A stretch of DNA of 64,000 nt from Thauera sp. JM12B12 (GTDB lineage Bacteria > Pseudomonadota > Gammaproteobacteria > Burkholderiales > Rhodocyclaceae). Positions within the stretch are counted from its first letter, which is position 1. The number at the start of each line of letters is the position of its first letter. The translations under genes were made by a program, and so were the position numbers. Under the pieces are notes generated by a model. That model did not search any database and was not told the origin of the DNA. It was given only the letters and a program-made list of their open reading frames with translations. Shown here in pieces: positions 16,587-28,165 of the stretch. The DNA is taken from positions 2,728,001 through 2,792,000 of the forward strand of contig NZ_CP154859.1 in assembly GCF_039614725.1 (NCBI RefSeq). The letters are read 5' to 3'.

Positions 16587-17483
16587 ATGACCTCCATCAC
16601 GCCACGCCAGGCCCTGCTGCTTTCGCTCGCCGCAGCACTGGTCACCATCGCGATGAAGACCGGCGCCTGGTGGCTGACCGGCTCGATCGGCTACCTGTCC
16701 GACGCGCTCGAGTCGGTGGTCAACCTGGCCGGCGCCGGCTTCGCGCTGTGGATGGTGTCCTACGCGCAGCGGCCCGCGGACGATGACCACCCGTACGGCC
16801 ATGGCAAGGCCGAATACTTCTCGGCCGCGTTCGAGGGCGGGCTGATCTTCATCGCCGCGCTGATCATCCTGCTCACCGCCGGCGAGCGCCTGCTCAATCC
16901 GCAGCCGATCGGCGCGCTGGGGCTCGGCACCCTGCTGTCGGTCGGCGCGAGCCTGATCAACTTCCTGGTCGCGCGCGTGCTGCTGCAGGTCAGCCGCGCG
17001 CACCGCTCGCTCGCGCTCGAAGCCGACGCCCGCCACCTGATGGCCGACGTGTGGACCACCGCCGGCGTGGTGTGCGGCGTCGGCCTGGCGGTCGTCACCG
17101 GCTGGAGCTGGCTCGACCCGGTGGTCGCCGGCGCGGTCGCGCTCAACATCCTGCGCGAGGGCTGGGAGCTGATGCGCCGCTCGATCGACGGCCTGATGGA
17201 CCGCGCGCTGTCCGACGCCGAGGTGGCCGCGATCGAGCGCACGCTGGCCGAGGCCTCGCCACCCGGATGCTTCCACAGCAAGCTCCGGACCCGGGCGGCG
17301 GGCGCGCTGCACTTCGCCCACGTCGAGCTGTGCGTGCCCGGCGACTGGACGGTGGCCGAGGCCCACGCCGTGGCCGACGCGCTCGAACGCATCGTCCTCG
17401 AGCGCACCGGCACCCGCCTTTCGACCCACCTCGAACCGATCCCGCCCGCCGCGCCATCGGGCGCCGAGACCGACCTGACCTGA
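16587..17483 (+). CDS. cation diffusion facilitator family metal exporter
   Basis: 298 residues with six membrane segments followed by a C-terminal cytosolic domain. The HPYGHGKAEYFSA motif and HLMAD (HxxxD) in segment five are CDF metal-site features. Segment two has SDALESVVN, not a simple copy of the HxxxD or DxxxD pair, so metal choice (Zn, Fe, Mn, Co) is uncertain. The start at 16587 begins the conserved protein; the upstream frame is unrelated. A TACAAT -10-like box lies at 16512-16517. The response regulator follows after ten bases. Confidence 0.88.
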   Translation: MTSITPRQALLLSLAAALVTIAMKTGAWWLTGSIGYLSDALESVVNLAGAGFALWMVSYAQRPADDDHPYGHGKAEYFSAAFEGGLIFIAALIILLTAGERLLNPQPIGALGLGTLLSVGASLINFLVARVLLQVSRAHRSLALEADARHLMADVWTTAGVVCGVGLAVVTGWSWLDPVVAGAVALNILREGWELMRRSIDGLMDRALSDAEVAAIERTLAEASPPGCFHSKLRTRAAGALHFAHVELCVPGDWTVAEAHAVADALERIVLERTGTRLSTHLEPIPPAAPSGAETDLT

Positions 17484-17493
17484 GCGCCGCCCG

Positions 17494-18162
17494 ATGCACC
17501 TGCTCATCGTCGAAGACGACCGCACGATCGCCGAGAACCTCTACGACTACCTCGAGGCGCGCGGCCACCAGTGCGACTACGCCGGCTCGATCGCGGCGGC
17601 CTCGGCCCTGCTCGCGCGCAGCGCGTTCGACGCCGTGGTGCTCGACCGCAACCTGCCCGACGGCGACGGCCTCGCGCTCGCGCGCCGGCTGCGCGCCGAG
17701 GGCTGCGCCACGCCGATCCTGGTGCTGACCGCGCGCGACACGCTGGAAGACAAGCTGCTCGGCTTCGAGGCCGGCGGCGACGACTACCTGGTCAAGCCCT
17801 TCGCGCTGCAGGAGCTCGAGGTGCGCCTGCTGGCGCTGGCGCGGCGCAATGCCGCGCGCGCGGCCGATCCGGTGTTGCGCTACGGCGCGCTGGAGTTCCG
17901 CGCCGCGACCCAGGCGCTGCACCTCGACGGCAGGCCACTCACGCTGCCGCCGAAGCCCCTGCGCCTGGTCGCCGAACTGCTCGCCCAGCCCGAGCGCGTG
18001 TTCTCGCGCCGCGAGCTCGAGATCGCGGTGTGGGGCCATGAGCAGGACAGCAGCGACAACCTGCGCAGCGTGCTGCACACCCTGCGTCGCGCCCTCGGCG
18101 ACGACGCGCCCGTTCAGGTGGTGAATGTCCATGGCCTCGGCTACAAGCTCGTCAGCCGCTGA
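17494..18162 (+). CDS. OmpR-family response regulator (PmrA/QseB-like)
   Basis: 222 residues. Receiver residues E7, D8, D9, the phosphorylated D51, T79 and K101 are all present, and the C-terminal winged helix is complete (LRSVLHTLRRALG, VHGLGYKLV). It pairs with the overlapping histidine kinase. Its neighbours, an EptA-like lipid A transferase and a PAP2 phosphatase, suggest a PmrA-like role in envelope modification; a QseB-like role is the alternative. Confidence 0.92.
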   Translation: MHLLIVEDDRTIAENLYDYLEARGHQCDYAGSIAAASALLARSAFDAVVLDRNLPDGDGLALARRLRAEGCATPILVLTARDTLEDKLLGFEAGGDDYLVKPFALQELEVRLLALARRNAARAADPVLRYGALEFRAATQALHLDGRPLTLPPKPLRLVAELLAQPERVFSRRELEIAVWGHEQDSSDNLRSVLHTLRRALGDDAPVQVVNVHGLGYKLVSR

Positions 18163-19450
18163 GGGCGGTGCGCGCCATGGCTGGCGGCGCTGGCTGCCCG
18201 GCGGCATGCGCGTGCGCATCGCGGTCTCGGTCACCGCGATGCTGGTCGTGCTCATCGTGGCGCAGTCGCTCGCCCTGGTGCGGCTCAACGAGGAGATGGA
18301 AGAGGAGTTCATCGACGGCACGCTCGACGAGCAGCTGCACTACAGCATCGAGCACAGCCGCCGGCTCGGCACCCTGATCGGGCCGCAGACGCCGAACATG
18401 ACGCTCTACCGTTTCGCGCCGGGCGAGCCGCTGCCGCCGGGCCTGAGCCCGGCGCTGGCTGCGCTCGCGGTCGGCAATCACGAGGACTGGTCCGCCGGGC
18501 GCGAGCTGCACGTCGCGGTGCGCGAGGCCGACGGCCAGCGCTACGTACTGATCTACGACGAATCCGAGCACCGCGCGCGCGAGACCGCCGTCGTCACCAC
18601 GGTGGTGATCGGCGGGCTGGCCCTGACCGCCCTGTCCTTCCTCCTCGTCTATGCCATCGCCGCCCGGCTCACGCGCGCTCTGGAGACGCTCGCCGAGCGC
18701 GTCGAGGGGGAGCGCGACGGCACGCCCTTCGCCCAGCCCGGACTCGACGCCGAGCTCCTCGCCGTGGCGCGCGCGCTCGACCGCGCCGAAGCGCGCCAAG
18801 CGGCCCTGCTCGCGCGCGAGCGCGACTTCAACGCCAACCTGTCGCACGAACTGCGCACCCCGCTCGCCGGCATCCGCAGCGACGCCGAGATGCTGCTGAC
18901 CGACCCCGCGCTGTCGACCAAGGCCCGCCGCCGCGCCGAACGCATCGTCGCCACCACCGACCGCACCGCCACGCTCGCCCACAGCCTGCTGTTGCTCGCC
19001 CGCGAGGCCCGGCCGCAGGGGGCCGAGCCGGTCAACCTGGGCGCCGCGGTGCGCGACGCCTGGGCGCGACTGCAGGCGGCCGGCAAGGAGGCCGAGGCGG
19101 TGGACATCCGCATCGACCCTGCGGCCGAGGTCGTCGCCGACCCCAGCCTGCTGGCGCTGGTGCTGCACAACCTGCTGGAGAACGCGCTGCGCCACGGCGA
19201 AGGGCGTGCGATCGAGGTGGTGCTGGAAGGGCGGCAACTTGCCGTGTGCGACCGCGGCCCCGGCTTCGGCAGCGAGGACCCGATGCGCAGCTTCGAGCGC
19301 TTCCGCCGCGGCGGCGGCAAGCCGGGGCACGGCCTCGGCCTGGCACTGGTGCAGCACATCTGCACCGCCTGCGGATGGACGGTGCACGCCGCCAACCGTC
19401 CCGACGGCGGCGCCTGCCTGACGATCGACTTCGAACCCGCCGCCGCTTGA
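18125..19450 (+). CDS. sensor histidine kinase (PmrB/QseC-like)
   Basis: 441 residues with two membrane segments (about 30-52 and 156-177) around a periplasmic sensor of about 100 residues. The phospho-acceptor is H241 in NLSHELRTPLAG. N, G1 and G2 boxes of the ATPase are present (LLENALRHG, CDRGPGFG, KPGHGLGLALV). The start overlaps the response regulator by 38 bases; an in-frame ATG two codons later is equally possible. Confidence 0.92.
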   Translation: MSMASATSSSAAEGGARHGWRRWLPGGMRVRIAVSVTAMLVVLIVAQSLALVRLNEEMEEEFIDGTLDEQLHYSIEHSRRLGTLIGPQTPNMTLYRFAPGEPLPPGLSPALAALAVGNHEDWSAGRELHVAVREADGQRYVLIYDESEHRARETAVVTTVVIGGLALTALSFLLVYAIAARLTRALETLAERVEGERDGTPFAQPGLDAELLAVARALDRAEARQAALLARERDFNANLSHELRTPLAGIRSDAEMLLTDPALSTKARRRAERIVATTDRTATLAHSLLLLAREARPQGAEPVNLGAAVRDAWARLQAAGKEAEAVDIRIDPAAEVVADPSLLALVLHNLLENALRHGEGRAIEVVLEGRQLAVCDRGPGFGSEDPMRSFERFRRGGGKPGHGLGLALVQHICTACGWTVHAANRPDGGACLTIDFEPAAA

Positions 19451-19566
19451 GGCCCACCGGGCGCAGCGCGGGCAGATCGCGCTCACACTTTCCTCACACC
19501 CGCATCACGCTTTCCTCACGCGCGCCTGCGTAGATTGCGCCGATCCTTCCCAGGCTCTGCGCAACC

Positions 19567-21333
19567 ATGTCCGATCCGCGTCTGTCCCTCGTCCCACCCC
19601 TGGCAAGCCCGACCGCCGAACCGATATCCGTCGGCGGCAGCCTTCGGCGTGCCTTGCCGCTCGGCTCCGCCTCGACGCTCACACGCGCCTGGGCTGTCGC
19701 GCGGCGCTGGCGCCCGGCGCTATCCACCGAGGCCCTGCTGCTCGGCCTCGGCCTCTACTTCACGCTCGCTTGCAACACCCCTTTCTGGCGCGCCCTGCTC
19801 GCCAGCCGCGGCGGCGCGGGCGGCGCCCTCCTCTACGTGCTTGCGATCGGCGTCGCCCTCAGCGCGCTCAACGTCCTGCTGCTCGCGCCCCTGCTCAACC
19901 GGTGGACGACCAAGCCGCTGCTGGGCGGGCTGATCCTGGTCGCCGCGGCGTCGAGCTACTACGCCGGCCACTTCGGCGTGTATTTCGACCCGAGCATGCT
20001 GCGCAACGTGCTGCGCACCGACGTCGCCGAGGCGCGCGAGCTGCTGACCCCCGGCTTCTTCCTGCAGGTGGCCGCGCTGGCCCTGCCGCCGCTCTTCGTG
20101 CTGCAGCGCGCCCGCCTGCGCCAGCGCCCGCTCAAGCGCGCCCTGGCGATCCGCGCCGCGACCATCGTGCTCGCGCTGGTCGTGGCCGCCGGCGCGCTCG
20201 GCAGCGTGTTCAAGGACTTCTCCGGACAGATGCGCAACCACAAGGAGCTGCGCTACCTGGTTACCCCGGCCGCGCCGCTGTGGTCGCTCGTGCGCGTGCT
20301 CGGCCGCGACGCGCAGGCGGCCAATCTGCCGCGCCAGCCCGTCGGCGCCGATGCCAATCTGGGGCCGAGCTGGGCGGCGGCGAAGAAGCCGGCGCTGTTC
20401 GTGATCGTGGTCGGCGAGACCGCGCGCGCCGCCGACTGGGGGCTGAACCACCCAGCCGGGCAGCAAGCCGCCCGCGACACCACGCCCGAGCTCGCCCGCC
20501 GCGCGGTCATCAACTTCCCGGAGGTGACGAGCTGCGGCACCAACACCGAGGTATCGGTGCCGTGCATGTTCTCGCTGCAGGGGCGGCGCCACTACGACGA
20601 GGACGCCATCCGCGGCAGCGAGTCCCTGCTCGACACGCTGCGCCATGCCGGCCTGCGCGTCGTGTGGAACGACAACCAGTCGGGCTGCAAGGGCGTGTGT
20701 GCCGGCGTGGAAAGCATGCGCCCCGATCCCGCGGCCCTGCCCACACTGTGCGACGGCGAGCGCTGCCTCGACGAGGCCCTGCTCGAGAGCAGCCGCAGCC
20801 TGCTGCGCGACGCCGCGGGCAACCTGGTGCTCGTGCTGCACCAGCTCGGCAACCACGGCCCGGCTTACTTCCGCCGCTACCCCGACGCCTTCCGCCGCTT
20901 CACGCCGACCTGCGACGACGAGGACCTGTCCAAGTGCAGCCGCGAGCAGGTCGCCAACAGCTACGACAACGCCCTGCTCTACACCGACCACGTGCTCGCG
21001 CGCAGCATCGACCTGCTGCAGGAGCTGGAGCCGCGCTACGACACCGCGCTGCTCTACGTCTCCGACCACGGCGAATCGCTCGGCGAGAACGGCCTCTACC
21101 TGCACGGCCTGCCCTACTCGATCGCGCCTGCCGAGCAAACCCGGGTGCCGATGGTGATGTGGATCTCGAGCGGTTTCGCCGCGCGCACCGGGCTCGATCC
21201 CGCCTGTCTGCGCACCCGGGCCGACAAGCCGGCGGCGCACGACAACCTGTTCCACACCGTGCTCGGCCTGCTCGACGTGCGCACCGCGGTGCGTGACGAC
21301 GCGCTCGACCTCACCGCCGCCTGCCGGAGCTGA
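19567..21333 (+). CDS. EptA-like lipid A phosphoethanolamine transferase
   Basis: 588 residues: five N-terminal membrane segments, then a periplasmic sulfatase-fold domain. The metal ligand E284 is in VVGETAR. The nucleophile is T327 in SCGTNTEVSVPCMFS. SDHGESLGENGLYLHG holds further zinc ligands. The family transfers phosphoethanolamine to lipid A or other envelope glycans, lowering affinity for cationic peptides. It follows the two-component system after 116 bases, consistent with control by it. The N-terminus has about 45 extra residues before the first membrane segment. Confidence 0.9.
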   Translation: MSDPRLSLVPPLASPTAEPISVGGSLRRALPLGSASTLTRAWAVARRWRPALSTEALLLGLGLYFTLACNTPFWRALLASRGGAGGALLYVLAIGVALSALNVLLLAPLLNRWTTKPLLGGLILVAAASSYYAGHFGVYFDPSMLRNVLRTDVAEARELLTPGFFLQVAALALPPLFVLQRARLRQRPLKRALAIRAATIVLALVVAAGALGSVFKDFSGQMRNHKELRYLVTPAAPLWSLVRVLGRDAQAANLPRQPVGADANLGPSWAAAKKPALFVIVVGETARAADWGLNHPAGQQAARDTTPELARRAVINFPEVTSCGTNTEVSVPCMFSLQGRRHYDEDAIRGSESLLDTLRHAGLRVVWNDNQSGCKGVCAGVESMRPDPAALPTLCDGERCLDEALLESSRSLLRDAAGNLVLVLHQLGNHGPAYFRRYPDAFRRFTPTCDDEDLSKCSREQVANSYDNALLYTDHVLARSIDLLQELEPRYDTALLYVSDHGESLGENGLYLHGLPYSIAPAEQTRVPMVMWISSGFAARTGLDPACLRTRADKPAAHDNLFHTVLGLLDVRTAVRDDALDLTAACRS

Positions 21334-21337
21334 AACC

Positions 21338-22084
21338 ATGCCGACAACGGAACTCGCCGCCCCGCTGCCCACACGCACGCTCGATGCCTCGCGCAGCTGG
21401 CTGCTGGCACAGGTCGCGCTGCTGACGCTGAGCGCGCTGCTGCTGTACTGGGCCTTCGAGGGCACCGATCTCGACCGCCAGCTGGCGCACATGCTCTTCG
21501 ACCCCGAGCGCGGGATCTTCCCGCTGCGGAACACCTGGTTCCTCGAAGCCGTGATGCACAAGGCCGCCAAGCAGGTGACCTACGTGCTGGTAGCGGCCAG
21601 CCTTTACGTCTGCTGGCAGGGCTGGAAGGGCCGGCTGCGCTGGCTGCCGCCGCGCAACGCGCTGCTCGCTGCGCTCGGCATGGTGGCGATCCCGCTCGCG
21701 ACCTCCACCGTCAAGCTGCTGACGGCGCGCTACTGTCCCTGGGACATCGTCGACTTCGGCGGCTATGCGCCCTATCTCGGCCTGTTCGAGGCGGCGCCGG
21801 CGGGGATCAAGGCCGGGCAGTGCTTCCCGGCCGGGCACGCTTCGACCGGCTTCCTGTGGATCGTGTGGGCGGTGGCGCTGCGACCGGCCGGGCTGCGTGC
21901 GGCGCGCGGCGCCCTGCTCGCCGGCCTGCTCGCCGGTGCCATCCTCGGCACGGCGCGCATGCTGCAGGGCGCGCACTTCCTGTCGCACACGCTGTGGACG
22001 CTGTGGCTGGCGTGGGCGGCGAGCGTGAGCCTGGCGGTGGCGGTACGCGCCGAGCTCGCCGCAGGCGAGCGAAGCACCGCTTGA
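21338..22084 (+). CDS. PAP2-family membrane phosphatase
   Basis: 248 residues with about six membrane segments. The three phosphatase motifs are recognisable as KLLTARYCPWD, FPAGHAS and ARMLQGAHFLSH. PAP2 proteins next to EptA genes act on lipid A or undecaprenyl or phosphatidyl phosphates; which applies here is not shown. The ATG at 21338 is preceded by GGAG that overlaps the eptA stop region, so the genes are co-transcribed. Confidence 0.88.
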   Translation: MPTTELAAPLPTRTLDASRSWLLAQVALLTLSALLLYWAFEGTDLDRQLAHMLFDPERGIFPLRNTWFLEAVMHKAAKQVTYVLVAASLYVCWQGWKGRLRWLPPRNALLAALGMVAIPLATSTVKLLTARYCPWDIVDFGGYAPYLGLFEAAPAGIKAGQCFPAGHASTGFLWIVWAVALRPAGLRAARGALLAGLLAGAILGTARMLQGAHFLSHTLWTLWLAWAASVSLAVAVRAELAAGERSTA

Positions 22085-22110
22085 GGGTCGGCGGCTGACG
22101 CCGCCTCTGC

Positions 22111-22668
22111 TCAACGCAGACCCGGCTGGTCGCCCGGCCTGTGCTTGATGCCGGTGAACATCGCGCCGACCAGGTTCACCCGCTCCACCCGGCTCAGGAC
22201 GATGGCCGCCAAGCCATGGACGCCGGCGAGCGCCATCAGGGCCGACGCGATCGCCTCGTGGATCTCCTGCATCTGCTCGTCGCCCCAGAAGGCGTCCGTG
22301 GTCTGCAGGAAGCCGGTGAGGCCGAGCGCCAGCACCAGCGCCATCAGCGCGAGCATCATCAACGCCCCGAGCGGGCTGTGGCCGGGATGGAAGGGGTGCT
22401 GCCCGGCCCGCAGCGACGCCAGCTGGGCGCGCAGCCGTGCCAGCGTCGGAAAGAAGTCGGTGAAGCGGGCGTGCCGGCTGCCGACGAAGCCCCACGCCAC
22501 GCGGGCGAGGACGAGGCCGGCGGCGATGTAGCCGATCACCTGATGCACCGTCTCGCCCTCCTCGACCACGAAGTAGTTGAGGACGACGCAGCTCACCAGG
22601 CTCCAGTGGAAGACGCGCACGAACGGGTCCCAGACCCGCACGGAAGTTTCGGAATGGGTCGAGTGCAT
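22111..22668 (-). CDS. cytochrome b561-family membrane protein
   Basis: 185 residues with four membrane segments. Paired haem-ligand candidates are the His in VRVFHWSLV, the His in ETVHQVIGY, the His in QEIHEAIAS and the His in LAGVHGLAA, which is the di-haem cytochrome b561 pattern. It probably moves electrons between periplasm and quinones. The ATG at 22668 has AGGAG upstream. It lies 93 bases downstream of the PepSY gene in the same direction, a pairing common in proteobacteria. Confidence 0.88.
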   Translation of the reverse strand: MHSTHSETSVRVWDPFVRVFHWSLVSCVVLNYFVVEEGETVHQVIGYIAAGLVLARVAWGFVGSRHARFTDFFPTLARLRAQLASLRAGQHPFHPGHSPLGALMMLALMALVLALGLTGFLQTTDAFWGDEQMQEIHEAIASALMALAGVHGLAAIVLSRVERVNLVGAMFTGIKHRPGDQPGLR

Positions 22669-22761
22669 GGCGCAGGCTCCTAGGGCGGTGTGCTCGGAGG
22701 GCGGATCGCGGACGCTTGGCGGCCCGCAATCGGGCATGCCCGGCCGCCCCCCGATGCTTGC

Positions 22762-23019
22762 TTACTTGCGCTCGAGCTCGGCGCCGGTCTCGGGGTTGAA
22801 GTAGATCTCGACCTTCTTGCCGTCCTTGTCGAAGCCGTAGATCTCGTAGCAGTCGTTCTTGGTGACCTTGAAGGTCTTGATCTTGTAGCCCTGGGCTTCG
22901 ACCTTGGCCTTGAAGTCGGCTTCCTTCATCCACTTTTCCTTGGGGGCGGTACAGGTCGGGCCGGCGAGGGCCGAAGTGGAAACCAGCGCGGCGGCGGCGA
23001 GTGCGAGAATGCGGTTCAT
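22762..23019 (-). CDS. periplasmic PepSY-domain protein
   Basis: 85 residues with a cleavable signal peptide (about residues 1-20, ending ALA) and a single PepSY domain (YKIKTFKVTKNDCYEIYGFDKDG pattern). There are two Cys residues in the mature part that could form a disulfide. The domain is linked to inhibition of proteases or to redox/iron partners. It is probably co-transcribed with the cytochrome b561 gene. Confidence 0.85.
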   Translation of the reverse strand: MNRILALAAAALVSTSALAGPTCTAPKEKWMKEADFKAKVEAQGYKIKTFKVTKNDCYEIYGFDKDGKKVEIYFNPETGAELERK

Positions 23020-23120
23020 GATGACGCTCCAGTGTGTTTGCGGGGCGCGCCCCGGTGCGGAGCGCAACTGCAATCTAATCCGGTCCACATTAAGGCGAGC
23101 TGAACAGCCGGGCGGCGGCG

Positions 23121-25691
<2,571 letters not shown>

Positions 25692-26064
25692 CCGATGTTC
25701 GGGAATCCGAACGATTCAAGCCGGCGAAGGGCTGACGCGTGGCTGCGCGAGCACCTGACCCCGCGACTACGGAAAATCTCGGAACGGTTGGCCTACAAGC
25801 CGGTGAACGAGCCGAGCCGTCCGATCACTCCTTGCCCTTGCCCGGAAGTTCGATGCGTAACAAGCATGCGCGGCGGGCTCGGACGACCGGCTGGCAGCCG
25901 CGCTTCGCCCGCGCAGAAAGGAGGATCGCGACCACGCGCGCGAAATTCGGCGCACGCCGCAGTCAGGACATCGCCATGCCGCCATGGATGGTGATGGCTA
26001 TCCTTCGTTGATGCACCGCCGGCGTGATTCGCATGCTTTCGGCTTCACTCGCAGCGGACGGCCC
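25692..26064. other. intergenic region without recognised gene
   Basis: 373 bases between the P-type ATPase and ridA, which converge here. Short open frames exist but none has family features, a plausible ribosome site or normal codon use. No terminator hairpin with a T-run was seen. It marks the junction between high-GC flanking DNA and the lower-GC catabolic island. Confidence 0.5.
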
Positions 26065-26418
26065 TCAGCAAGCGGCAATCACGGTCAGTTCGACCAGCAG
26101 GTCATCACTCGCCAGCCTGGCTTCTACCGTTGTCCGGGCGGGCGCGCAGCCCTCGGGAATCCAGGCCTCCCAGACATCGTTCATCGCCTGAAAGTCACCC
26201 ATGTTCTTGAGGTGAATCGTGGTCGCGAGCAACTTGCTGCGGTCGCTCCCCACTTGCTCGAGAAGCGCATCGATCCGAGCAAGGACTTCCCTCATCTGCC
26301 CGCTGACGTCGTCAAGACTCTTTCCGCTCGAAGTCTGTCCACAAAGGTAGATGACACCGTTGTGTCTGACGATCTTGCTCATTCGCTTTGTCGTCTGAGT
26401 GCGTTCAATAGCGTTCAT
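26065..26418 (-). CDS. RidA-family enamine/imine deaminase
   Basis: 117 residues of the YjgF/RidA fold. The C-terminal Arg of the active site lies in CAPARTTVEARLAS. RidA hydrolyses reactive imines and enamines made by amino acid oxidases and PLP enzymes. It is the last gene of the operon, overlapping the FAD subunit by four bases, so it probably clears the imino product of the adjacent dehydrogenase. Confidence 0.9.
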   Translation of the reverse strand: MNAIERTQTTKRMSKIVRHNGVIYLCGQTSSGKSLDDVSGQMREVLARIDALLEQVGSDRSKLLATTIHLKNMGDFQAMNDVWEAWIPEGCAPARTTVEARLASDDLLVELTVIAAC

Positions 26419-27857
26419 TCGAATTCTTCCTTACAAGCTGACCTGGATACGGAGGGACTTGCCAGTGCGGCAATTGACCCCAAGGGGATGGGCTTCAGCG
26501 GCGGCCTGATTCGGTAGGAGCCAACCTCCTGAACGGATTTGAAATGGGCGCGTGCCAGCATCTGGGAAACGGTGATTGCGCACTGGCGACCCTGACAGGG
26601 ACCCATTCCACAGCGGCTGAAGAACTTTGTCTGGTTCGGCCCCTGGCACCCGAGAATCGCCATGTGGCGGATCGTGCCCGCGTCAACTTCCTCGCAACGG
26701 CAGACGATGGTCTCGTCAGGCGGCGCAACGAGCCACTCGGGAGGCCGGTAGAGCTCGTCGAGGAATCGGCGCACCCGCGAATGCTTGCGTAGAAGTTTCC
26801 GCCAAGCCCGCGCCTCGCGTTCCTGTGTCGAGCAGTCCACGCGTCCGATTGCTGCTGCCGCGCCCAAGGCCGCCAGGGCACCGCTGGCCTCGGCAGCAAG
26901 CGCACCAGCAATCGAAGCCCCATCCCCGGGAATCCGCAGGCCCGGCAGCGAGGTTTCGAACCACGCGTCGACACACGGCTGCCAGGCCAGTTGGGTATCG
27001 TCCCATCTGTGCTCGAGCCGCAACAGGCGCGCAAGTTGCGTGTTCGGCACCACGCCATGGTGGAGCAGGACGGCGTCCGCAGCGATAGAGACGCAGGTCC
27101 CTCCTGCGCGGAAGGTGAGCGCGGACACGCCGGATTCCCCCTCTATCCGGATCTCCCTCGCGTCACGATAGAAGGGGACGCCTGCGCGCTTGAGCTTCTG
27201 CAGCAGTCCTGCTCCCTTCGCCAGATAAGACGGCGTGAGGGATGCACGACCCAGATGAGGCAGCGCACGAAGGAGATTCGACGTCGGCGTCGTCTGAACC
27301 AATGCGGCTACCCGTGCGCCGGCATCGAGCAGTTGGCAGGCGACGAGCAACAGCAGGGGACCTCCGCCCACGAGGACGGTCGCGCCACTCGGCACGGTGC
27401 CGCTGCTCTTGAGCAGGATCTGCGCAGCGCCTGCATTGAGCACGCCTGGCAAGGTCCAGCCGGGAATCGGTGAGGGGCGTTCCATTGCCCCGGTGGCCGC
27501 AATCAACTGCCGGGGCCGAAGCTGAGTGGATCTGCCATGGCACTGTGCGGTCACGGTCAGATCCTGTCCCACGTCCCAGACGGTCGTGTCGAAGTGGCAT
27601 TCCACGCCGCTCCGTTGCAAGCGCTCCGCCAAGCCGCTGCCCCGCTGGTAGTCGGGCCCGAGAAGCTCGCGCAGCGCTGCCGGGGCACGCGTCACGTTCC
27701 TGTAGATCTGCCCCCCCGGCCTGGGCTGCTCGTCAAGCAGAGCAACCTTGCAGCCGTATTCAGCGGCTGTCATTGCAGCCGACATGCCAGCCGGACCGCC
27801 TCCGATCACGATCACGTCATGCGTGAAGCCGGAGCCCGGGTCTGTACTGATGTTCAT
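26415..27857 (-). CDS. FAD/NAD(P)-binding alpha subunit of opine/hydroxyproline-type dehydrogenase
   Basis: 480 residues. An N-terminal Rossmann motif (VIVIGGGPAGMSAA, about 14-27) and a second dinucleotide motif (VLVGGGPLLLL) are present. A C-terminal 2Fe-2S-type segment contains CRCEEVDAGTIRH and later CGMGPCQGRQC. This architecture matches OoxA/HcnB/NoxA and D-hydroxyproline dehydrogenase alpha subunits. It acts with the small 2Fe-2S protein and the DadA-like FAD subunit encoded just upstream. The start at 27857 overlaps the ferredoxin-like gene by four bases. Confidence 0.88.
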   Translation of the reverse strand: MNISTDPGSGFTHDVIVIGGGPAGMSAAMTAAEYGCKVALLDEQPRPGGQIYRNVTRAPAALRELLGPDYQRGSGLAERLQRSGVECHFDTTVWDVGQDLTVTAQCHGRSTQLRPRQLIAATGAMERPSPIPGWTLPGVLNAGAAQILLKSSGTVPSGATVLVGGGPLLLLVACQLLDAGARVAALVQTTPTSNLLRALPHLGRASLTPSYLAKGAGLLQKLKRAGVPFYRDAREIRIEGESGVSALTFRAGGTCVSIAADAVLLHHGVVPNTQLARLLRLEHRWDDTQLAWQPCVDAWFETSLPGLRIPGDGASIAGALAAEASGALAALGAAAAIGRVDCSTQEREARAWRKLLRKHSRVRRFLDELYRPPEWLVAPPDETIVCRCEEVDAGTIRHMAILGCQGPNQTKFFSRCGMGPCQGRQCAITVSQMLARAHFKSVQEVGSYRIRPPLKPIPLGSIAALASPSVSRSACKEEFE

Positions 27858-28165
27858 CGTGTGGCCTCCAGATTGCGTGCGCCATCCTGCACACGGACCC
27901 GCATCCCTTCGCGGACCTCGACCATGCACGACTGCTGGTTGGGCACGCCATCGATCTCGACGAGGCACTCGAAGCAGACACCCATCATGCAGAAGGGCGC
28001 TCGAGGCGCACCGCTGACCGGGGTGCGTCGAAAGACGGACAAGCCCGCCTTCATCAAGGCCGCAGCCAGGGGCTGACCGGCCTCGACGCGCAGGGGATCC
28101 CCGTCAAGCAAGATCTCGACTCCCGAGGTTGCATCGCAATGTTCGGGAAAAGCAGTCTTAAGCAT
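27854..28165 (-). CDS. 2Fe-2S ferredoxin-like gamma subunit
   Basis: 103 residues with the plant-type ferredoxin pattern C-x4-C-x2-C followed by a fourth Cys (CMMGVCFECLVEIDG...C). It matches the small subunit of heterotrimeric opine, sarcosine-like or hydroxyproline dehydrogenases (OoxX/HcnA type) and would relay electrons between the two flavin subunits. The ATG at 28165 overlaps the end of the DadA-like gene by eight bases. Confidence 0.88.
   Translation of the reverse strand: MLKTAFPEHCDATSGVEILLDGDPLRVEAGQPLAAALMKAGLSVFRRTPVSGAPRAPFCMMGVCFECLVEIDGVPNQQSCMVEVREGMRVRVQDGARNLEATR

Noticed and set aside
25695..26011. Short open frames in the gap after the P-type ATPase
   Set aside because: Arg/Pro-rich translations without domain features or ribosome sites.
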